Of a DNA stretch of 38,961 nt, positions 34,089 to 38,961 are shown in pieces. The stretch lies in NCBI GenBank assembly GCA_964423615.1, contig CAYRFQ010000073.1, positions 1 through 38,961 on the forward strand, written 5' to 3'. The translations under genes were made by a program, and so were the position numbers. Numbering within the stretch: the stretch's first letter is position 1; each line of letters opens with the position of its first letter. The notes under the pieces were generated by a model. That model did not search any database. It was not told the DNA's origin and worked only from the letters and a program-made list of their open reading frames with translations. Source of the DNA: CAYRFQ01 sp964423615. Lineage in GTDB: Bacteria; Planctomycetota; Planctomycetia; Gemmatales; Gemmataceae.

Positions 34089-35039
34089 TTACCAGCTAAT
34101 GTTCATCAGACCCATGTGAACGACAACGTGTTCACCGGCCGTCAAGACTACCTTACGGTTATGGGTCTTGGTTCGCCCGTTTTCCACGTGATCGACTCGT
34201 AAGTTATAGAAGTAGCGTTTTCCGGCTTCGAGCGTTGGGGTCACGAAGGAACGCTTACTCGAGGTCAGTGAGCAGTAGCTGCCGTCGATGTAGAGAGTTG
34301 CGTTCTCAGGCAAATACACCGTCACGCGTGCCGAAGCACTTTGAGCAACGTTCGTGTTGCCTGCCAAAAATCCGGTATTGTCCCCGGAAGGCGGAGCAAC
34401 AGACGCAGTACGATTGGCAAGATCAGATACAGCGTTGGACAGTTTCTCAAGCGACGACTCAATGCGATTGAAACGAGCTTCGATTTCTCTGGGCACACTG
34501 GACGAATATGTTCCAGGACCGTGAGAAGGCTTGGGGTGTGGGTGAGTTTTGGGGTGTGGGTGAGGCTTGGGGTGTGGGTGATGATGCTTGTTGTAGTGGT
34601 GATAGTGATGATGCTCGTGGATGTGCTTGTGCTTATGTTCGTGCTTGTGCTTGTGTTCGTGTTTGTGCTTGTGCTCGTGTTTGTGCTTGTGCTCGTGTTT
34701 GAACTTGTGGACATGCGTTCCACTACAAGAACAACCTACGCAACTTGAATAGTAACAGCTGTGGCAAGAACTGTAGCAACCGTAGCAAGAACTGTAGCAG
34801 CTATAACATCCGTGGCAAGAACTATAACAACCGTAGCAAGAACTGTAGCAGCTGTAGCAGGAACTGTAACAGCCATAGCAGGAACTGTAGCAGCTGTAGC
34901 AGCCATAGCAGGAACTGTAACAGCCATAGCAGGAACTGTAACAACTATGGCAACCATGGTAACCATAGTTGCTGTGGTGGTGGAAATCGACAGCTTCACC
35001 ACCGGTGGTCAACATTGCCGCGAGAATGACACCGTACAT
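34089..35039 (-). CDS. TIGR03000-domain protein with Cys/Tyr and His/Lys repeat tracts
   Basis: This 316-residue protein has four parts: a short hydrophobic N-terminus (MYGVILAAMLTTGGEA), a repeat region of CYSSCYGC-type units at about 30-104, a His/Lys/Glu-rich tract at 109-172 that ends in PHPKPHPHP text, and a helical linker (about 183-212). The C-terminus (about 237-310) is the planctomycete TIGR03000 domain with VTVYLPENATLYIDG, SFVTP.LEAGKRYFYNL and VVLTAGEHVVVHMG. Members are probably cell-surface proteins. The Cys and His density suggests metal binding or cross-linking, which is inference. I chose ATG 35039 with GGGAG upstream. The upstream promoter has a long leader. Confidence 0.88.
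   Translation of the reverse strand: MYGVILAAMLTTGGEAVDFHHHSNYGYHGCHSCYSSCYGCYSSCYGCYSCYSSCYGCYSSCYSCYSSCYGCYSSCHGCYSCYSSCYGCYSSCHSCYYSSCVGCSCSGTHVHKFKHEHKHKHEHKHKHEHKHKHEHKHKHIHEHHHYHHYNKHHHPHPKPHPHPKTHPHPKPSHGPGTYSSSVPREIEARFNRIESSLEKLSNAVSDLANRTASVAPPSGDNTGFLAGNTNVAQSASARVTVYLPENATLYIDGSYCSLTSSKRSFVTPTLEAGKRYFYNLRVDHVENGRTKTHNRKVVLTAGEHVVVHMGLMNISW
34540..34700. repeat. DNA repeat encoding His/Lys tract
   Basis: Degenerate short repeats of ttgtgcttgtgctcgtgt-type text encode alternating His/Lys/Glu residues on the minus strand. Such arrays change length easily by slippage. Confidence 0.7.
34745..34975. repeat. DNA repeat encoding Cys/Tyr/Ser units
   Basis: Repeats of about 12-24 bases built from gtagcaagaactgtagca-like text encode the CYSSCYGC units on the minus strand. 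They are protein repeats, not a CRISPR array, because there are no unique spacers of constant length. Confidence 0.75.
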
Positions 35040-35202
35040 TCGAAGCGTACTCCCTAAGTTCAAGGAAACATCTACAAGCTTGTGATACTCCGCTGGGACG
35101 AGCCCAAGTTGGTTCCGCAAACGAGATACCCTCCGATAGTAGAATGTTAAGCATTTTAAGTGTTCTGCAAAACCCTTAGCGGATAGGTATCTCGGCTCGG
35201 TT

Positions 35203-35231
35203 AGGATAAATGGTCAGAATCTGGCTGTCAA
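35203..35231 (-). promoter_or_regulatory. Promoter of TIGR03000 copy 1
   Basis: On the minus strand TTGACA (35226-35231) and TATCCT (35203-35208) are separated by exactly 17 bases. The start near 35196 would leave a leader of about 157 nt. A homologous promoter occurs upstream of copy 2. Confidence 0.7.
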
Positions 35232-35412
35232 AGGTAAAATAGGAAAAATAGAAAAATAAAGAGGTTTGCGAGTTGTTTCTCTGGGAATAGATATGGTAAT
35301 TTTGGCACTTATAGTAAGTGAGGAGAATATGGGTAAGAGTAACATGAGCCCATTGGGCAAGATGCAGACTATTGACAAATTCGAGACACGTACGAAAGAA
35401 AGAGGCATAGGA

Positions 35413-35457
35413 GAGCAAAGGGCCTCGCAAGTCGATTACTTGCGAGGCCCTTTGCTC
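35413..35457 (-). terminator. Terminator of TIGR03000 copy 2
   Basis: Arms of 20 bases (35413-35432 and 35438-35457) form a perfect 20-bp stem with loop cgatt. Core text aagggcctcgcaag is shared with the terminator of copy 1. Read on the minus strand it is followed by pyrimidine-rich sequence. It lies 24 bases past the copy 2 stop. Confidence 0.9.
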
Positions 35458-35480
35458 CATACACCTGATCAGGCGGATGA

Positions 35481-36350
35481 TTAGTGGCTGATGCTCATCA
35501 GATTCATGTGAACTTCAACATTTTGCCCTGCGAACAACACTACCTTCCGATTGTGGCTATTGGTTCGGCCGCTTTCCTCGTGATCGACTCGCAAGGTGTA
35601 ATAGTATCGCTTGCCAGAATCGAGGCTCGGGGTCACAAATGAACGCTTGCCCGAGGTCAACGGACACAAACTGCCGTTGACGTAGAGTTTTGCGTCCTCG
35701 GGCAAGTAAACCGTAACGCGAGATCGAGCCGTTTTGGCCGCATTCGTGTCGTTCGGAGACGAAACGACGACAGCCCTAGCATCCTTCTTGGGTGTGTTTA
35801 TGACCGCACCAGACAACTGCTCCAACGACTGTCCACTGGCTTCGGTTTTGGTGCTGGTTTCGGCCTTTTCCTTCATCTCCGGAGCGGGAGCCGGGCCTGT
35901 ATACGGAACAGCCGGTTGAACCACGGTTCCTCCACACCCATAGCAACCAGTGCAGCCAACGCAACCAGTGCAGCCAGAAGAATAATAGTAACCTTGGCAG
36001 CCATGACACGAACTGTAACAGACATCACACGATCCAAATCTTCCGGGTCAAGAACAGTAACAACCGTAGCACCCTTGTCAAGAGCTGTATCAACCATTAA
36101 AATACCAGTATCAACCATGACACTAACTGTAGCAGCCATGACACGAACTGTAGCAGCCGTAGCACGAGCTGTAACAACTATGGCACGAGCTGTAACATCC
36201 GTGGCACGACCTGTAACAACCGTAGCAACCATGACAAGAACTGTAGCAGCTGTAGCAGCCATGGCAGCTATGGTGAGCTCTGTGATGATGATGGAAATCG
36301 ACTGCATCACCACCTGTTGTCAACATTGCGGCAAGAATCACACCGTACAT
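35481..36350 (-). pseudogene. TIGR03000-domain paralogue with five in-frame stops
   Basis: This is a tandem copy of the gene at 34089-35039. From ATG 36350 (MYGVILAAMLTTGGDA) the frame stays the same for all 290 codons to the stop at 35481, ending in a full TIGR03000 domain (VTVYLPEDAKLYVNG, SFVTPSLDSGKRYYYTL). Inside the Cys-rich region there are five stops: UAG at 36123-36125 (a Ser position) and UGA at 36111-36113, 36090-36092, 36078-36080 and 36048-36050 (all where the repeat expects Cys). Ordinary Cys codons occur between them. The His/Lys tract of copy 1 is absent. A GTG at 35922-35924 behind GGAGGA could start a shorter product without a signal. Decay is the likeliest reading; UGA recoding is discussed in the findings. 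Confidence 0.8.
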
Positions 36351-36511
36351 TGAGGCATACTCCCTGAGTTGAAGAAATCATCCACAAGATTGCGAAACTA
36401 CACTTTGCGGAAACACAAGAGGTTGTTGGAAAGAGATGCACCAGGAAGAGAAGGTTGGCGCATTCTGGGCAATCTGCAAAAAATTTGTCGGATACGCATC
36501 TTGATTGAACT

Positions 36512-36540
36512 AAGATAAAAAGATGAGACAGGACTGTCAA
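36512..36540 (-). promoter_or_regulatory. Promoter of TIGR03000 copy 2
   Basis: On the minus strand TTGACA (36535-36540) and TATCTT (36512-36517) are separated by 17 bases. The surrounding text resembles the copy 1 promoter, so the duplication included the promoter. Confidence 0.7.
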
Positions 36541-37063
36541 AGTCAAAATAGAAAAAATGGAGAAAGCTGGAGATTTGAAATCGCCTTGTACGACAACCAG
36601 TTATGGCGATTATGTGGCTTGGAACAATCAAGTGAAACATCAGGGAAATGAAAAAGGCCCCACGTCATAACGCGGAGCCTTACGCCAAATTCGAATGTGA
36701 TGTGCTTAGTCCGGTTCACGCTTTCATTGGGTACAGATTTCTCGTATTCAAAGTCCCTCTCCTCGCTTACGTGGAGAAGGCCCTAAATCCAAGCGAAGCG
36801 GAAATCATAAGGAGCGAAGCAGTAAACACTGAAGGGGAGGGGAGTGCGGTCCACGCACGACCCGCTATTGGTCTAAGGATTTTGGGAAATGGAAACAGTA
36901 CCCTTCACGAGCGTAGATTGCTCTAAGCCCTATTGTTCGATGGAGTGAACTCAACGATTCCACAACCATCGAACAGACAAAAGAACCTGAGATGACCGTG
37001 TTGAGGGCCGAAGCCCTCGCCGTTTGCCTTGCCAGCCTGTAGGCCTGGGAAACCATTCAGAAC
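36541..37063. other. Spacer with degenerate hairpins
   Basis: About 520 bases with no supported gene. It holds a weak hairpin near 36652-36678 that resembles the TIGR03000 terminators, a hairpin gagggc/gccctc near 37004-37019, and an interrupted inverted repeat gttcgatgg/ccatcgaac near 36936-36975. Confidence 0.4.
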
Positions 37064-38296
37064 CTACACAACACGCCAGCTATACTTCTTACCGCGTCCA
37101 TTCTCGCCATCATCTTCGGGTTGTGCTTTCTCCGGTTTTTGCGCAACCGCTTCAAACCCTTCGACCGTATCTTTTTCGATAAGCCGATTCACATAACCCT
37201 CGATAGCCGTCAGTTCCTTACCTTCTTCGGCCGTTACGAAAGCGATAGCGATTCCATCGGCACCCATCCGCCCTGTCCGACCTATCCTGTGGACGTAAGC
37301 TTCGGGGTCCTTGGGCAGATCATAATTGATGATGTGCGAGATCCCTCGAACATCGATCCCACGTCCCACAACATCCGTAGCCACGAGCAACGAGACCTTC
37401 CCTTCGCGGAAACGCTTCATGATCTTGTTACGTTTCGGCTGAGGCAAATCGCCGTGCATCGCAGCCGAGTCGGGATAATGATCCTTCAGTTGCTTCGACA
37501 ACCGATCGGCCCATCGTTTCCGCTCGGTGAAGATGATGCACTGCTTCGGTTTTTCCCGTTCCAACACTCGCAACAGCAAATCGAATTTGCGTTCGTGATC
37601 GACCGAAATGTAGACCTGCTTGATCTTGTCGACGGTGACCTGTTTGGGCCGAACTTTGATGTGAACGGGCTTGGTCTGATACCGCCCGGCCAGTTCCAAA
37701 ACGCTATCGGGCATGGTAGCCGACATCAACAGCGTTTGGCGTTTGGTCGGACATTGCGACAGAATGTCGCGGATGTCATCGCGGAAGCCAATGTCGAGCA
37801 TCCTATCGGCTTCATCGAGAACGGCGTAAGTAACACCGTCGAACGACAGGGTATTTCGTCCGAGGTGATCAAGAATACGACCGGGAGTCCCGACGACGAG
37901 ATCACATCCACTTTCCAGGGCTTTCGCCTGTTGGCGAAACGGTTGGCCACCATAAACGGCCAACATTCGAAGTTTTTTACTCGGCGAGAGCTTCTTCGCT
38001 TCTTCGCAAATCTGAACAACAAGCTCCCTCGTGGGAGCCAACACTAACGCTTGCGGGCCATTGCCTTCCGTCTGTTTCCACGCATTAAAGAATGGGATCA
38101 GAAACGCAGCCGTTTTACCAGTTCCAGTTTGGGCTTGGCCGATGGCATCGCGACCGGCCAACACATAAGGAATCAGAGCGGCTTGGATGGGACTTGGTTT
38201 GCGATAATTGGCCCGATCAAGCGCAGCGAGGAGCTTAGGTTGGAGTTTCAAGCGGCGAAACCCCTTGGGCGCTTCCGTCTCTACTGCGGTTGTCAA
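37064..38296 (-). CDS. DEAD-box RNA helicase
   Basis: This 410-residue ATP-dependent RNA helicase of the RhlE-like type remodels RNA. The Q motif (YRKPSPIQAALIP) is near 31-43, Walker A AQTGTGKT at 55-62, PTREL at 88-92, GTPGR at 136-140, DEAD at 161-164, then LLMSATMP, and in the second domain ATDVVGRGIDV and YVHRIGRTGRMG. The tail (PEKAQPEDDGENGRGKKYSW) is short and charged. I chose the TTG at 38294-38296 because GGAGG lies 5 bases upstream; an in-frame ATG at 38332 has no ribosome-binding site but cannot be excluded. Confidence 0.93.
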   Translation of the reverse strand: MTTAVETEAPKGFRRLKLQPKLLAALDRANYRKPSPIQAALIPYVLAGRDAIGQAQTGTGKTAAFLIPFFNAWKQTEGNGPQALVLAPTRELVVQICEEAKKLSPSKKLRMLAVYGGQPFRQQAKALESGCDLVVGTPGRILDHLGRNTLSFDGVTYAVLDEADRMLDIGFRDDIRDILSQCPTKRQTLLMSATMPDSVLELAGRYQTKPVHIKVRPKQVTVDKIKQVYISVDHERKFDLLLRVLEREKPKQCIIFTERKRWADRLSKQLKDHYPDSAAMHGDLPQPKRNKIMKRFREGKVSLLVATDVVGRGIDVRGISHIINYDLPKDPEAYVHRIGRTGRMGADGIAIAFVTAEEGKELTAIEGYVNRLIEKDTVEGFEAVAQKPEKAQPEDDGENGRGKKYSWRVV

Positions 38297-38879
38297 GCAA
38301 ACCTCCAGAATAATGGTGTGTGCGCATTGCAATTACCGTCTCGTACAGAGACTACACCAATAGTGTACTTGGCAAATACGTTTCTGTCCACTCGAGGTTG
38401 TCTGCAACGATGAGACTGCGTTGGATCAAAGCTGCGGAGCGGCGGCAGACCGGAGCCACACGGCGGAAGCCCGTAGAAAAATGACGAATTCCTCTGTTGT
38501 CGTGGTTGGAAGCCGCGAAGCGGCGACAGATTGTAGCTACGCGGCGTAAGCCCGTGGAAAAGATTTCTCCTCTCGCCTCTCTGGATGGAACTTTCTCGGC
38601 GCCGGGAACCGGCGACAGAATCCGACACGATAGCTCTCCCGCCAGCTCCCGGCTTGGGAAACTCCGTAGAGATGACCTGTGAGCAAACGTTCCCACCGGG
38701 TTCAAGACCAAAGCAACAAATCAAACGAGGTTGCCCACTTTCTGTGCCACCGTCTCAATCGTTTAGGTCGAGAGACTTGTTCACGGAATCCTGATGAAGT
38801 GACCGATTCTCTGTGCTTCTGCAATTTCACCGAGAACCACGATCCCCGCCAGATTGAACTTCCGACGAACTGCGAAAAA
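38297..38879. other. Repeat-rich spacer
   Basis: About 580 bases with no supported gene. It contains the roughly 50-base repeat in two full copies and one partial copy. An open frame on the minus strand across it is only a translation of the repeat. Confidence 0.5.
38431..38640. repeat. Short tandem array of intergenic repeats
   Basis: Two copies of a roughly 50-base unit start at 38431 (gctgcggagcggcggcagac) and 38512 (gccgcgaagcggcgacagat). A partial third starts at 38601 (gccgggaaccggcgacagaa). Starts are 81 and 89 bases apart. Each unit has a self-complementary core (gccgc..gcggc) and copies 1 and 2 share the later text aagcccgt. The form resembles dispersed intergenic repeats remembered from planctomycete genomes; copy number elsewhere was not checked. 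Confidence 0.6.
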
Positions 38880-38961
38880 TTACGGCCACCATTCGCCAAC
38901 GTCTCGGATGGCTTGGGCCGTTTCGAGGATAGCTTTTTCACCGCCGAGGGCTTTGATGTGT
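38880..38961 (-). CDS. 3' end of an unidentified gene (partial)
   Basis: The last 82 bases read on the minus strand give 26 sensible residues (HIKALGGEKAIL, then ETAQAIRDVGEWWP) and then TAA at 38880-38882. The text is an amphipathic helix with a short tail and looks like a true C-terminus. The gene begins beyond the window. No family can be assigned from so little. Confidence 0.4.
   Translation of the reverse strand, partial: HIKALGGEKAILETAQAIRDVGEWWP

Noticed and set aside
34540..34975. Possible CRISPR array
   Set aside because: The repeats are short, degenerate and in frame with a Cys/His-rich protein; there are no unique spacers.
35873..36313. 146-codon open frame in another minus-strand frame across the copy 2 repeat
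   Set aside because: Its Ala/Val/Thr-rich text is the frame-shifted image of the Cys repeat.
36641..36700. Possible third TIGR03000 unit
   Set aside because: Only a degenerate terminator-like hairpin is present. No domain text or start follows, so at most a remnant.
37121..38047. 308-codon open frame opposite the DEAD-box helicase
   Set aside because: Antisense shadow; all helicase motifs are on the minus strand.
1..38961. tRNA, rRNA and riboswitch genes
   Set aside because: No cloverleaf-type stretch, rRNA text or known riboswitch core was recognised on either strand by reading; a covariance-model search would be needed to exclude them fully.

Overview
The window looks like chromosomal DNA of a planctomycete, most likely close to the Gemmata group. 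The evidence is family content. There are two DUF1559 pseudopilin-like proteins (N-terminal prepilin methylation motif, C-terminal H-X9-DG motif), a DUF1080 double-domain protein, secreted WD40 proteins, a Uma2-family gene, a TIGR03000-domain protein with Cys-rich repeats, and a very long SecA. A waaA/kdtA gene implies an LPS-type outer membrane. No mobile-element genes, tRNA, rRNA or CRISPR array were recognised.

Layout. 1-5.9 kb (+): a THEP1-type NTPase, then sucC and sucD (succinyl-CoA synthetase), which are separated by about 1.3 kb of accessory genes (a frameshifted Uma2 gene, a frameshifted small membrane protein and a small hypothetical). After sucD come a TMEM175-like protein with an apparently shifted C-terminus and a frameshifted secreted protein. 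6.0-8.9 kb: rpsU (-) divergent from an fmt-rsmB operon (+). 9.0-11.1 kb (-): an intact secreted WD40 protein followed by a badly decayed paralogue. 11.5 kb: a 264-bp MITE-like element with perfect 14-bp inverted ends and 10-bp direct repeats. 12.0-18.0 kb: an M48 metalloprotease, a DUF1559 protein plus lipoprotein pair, a convergent second DUF1559 protein and a DUF1080 protein. 18.2-20.1 kb (-): a GNAT acetyltransferase and a zinc-ribbon membrane protein, preceded by seven repeats at exact 11-bp spacing. 21.1-26.8 kb (+): secA (1377 aa, with a roughly 100-residue acidic insertion) and waaA. 27.0-29.4 kb: a Cys-rich secreted protein, a 247-bp imperfect palindrome and a convergent secreted protein. 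29.6-33.6 kb (-): argB-argD-argF-rph behind a good sigma70-type promoter. 34.0-36.5 kb (-): a tandem duplication of a whole TIGR03000 transcription unit (promoter, gene, terminator). One copy is intact; the other has five in-frame stops, four of them UGA at expected Cys positions. 37.1-38.3 kb (-): a DEAD-box helicase. The right end has a short tandem repeat array and the 3' end of an unidentified gene.

Housekeeping genes (sucCD, rpsU, fmt, rsmB, secA, waaA, argBDF, rph) are all intact, while several lineage-specific genes between them carry frameshifts or stops. This argues for real gene decay rather than uniform sequencing error. The most unusual items are the TIGR03000 pair with its UGA-at-Cys pattern, the 11-bp phased array, the SecA insertion and the MITE-like element. 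No complete new multi-gene system was found.
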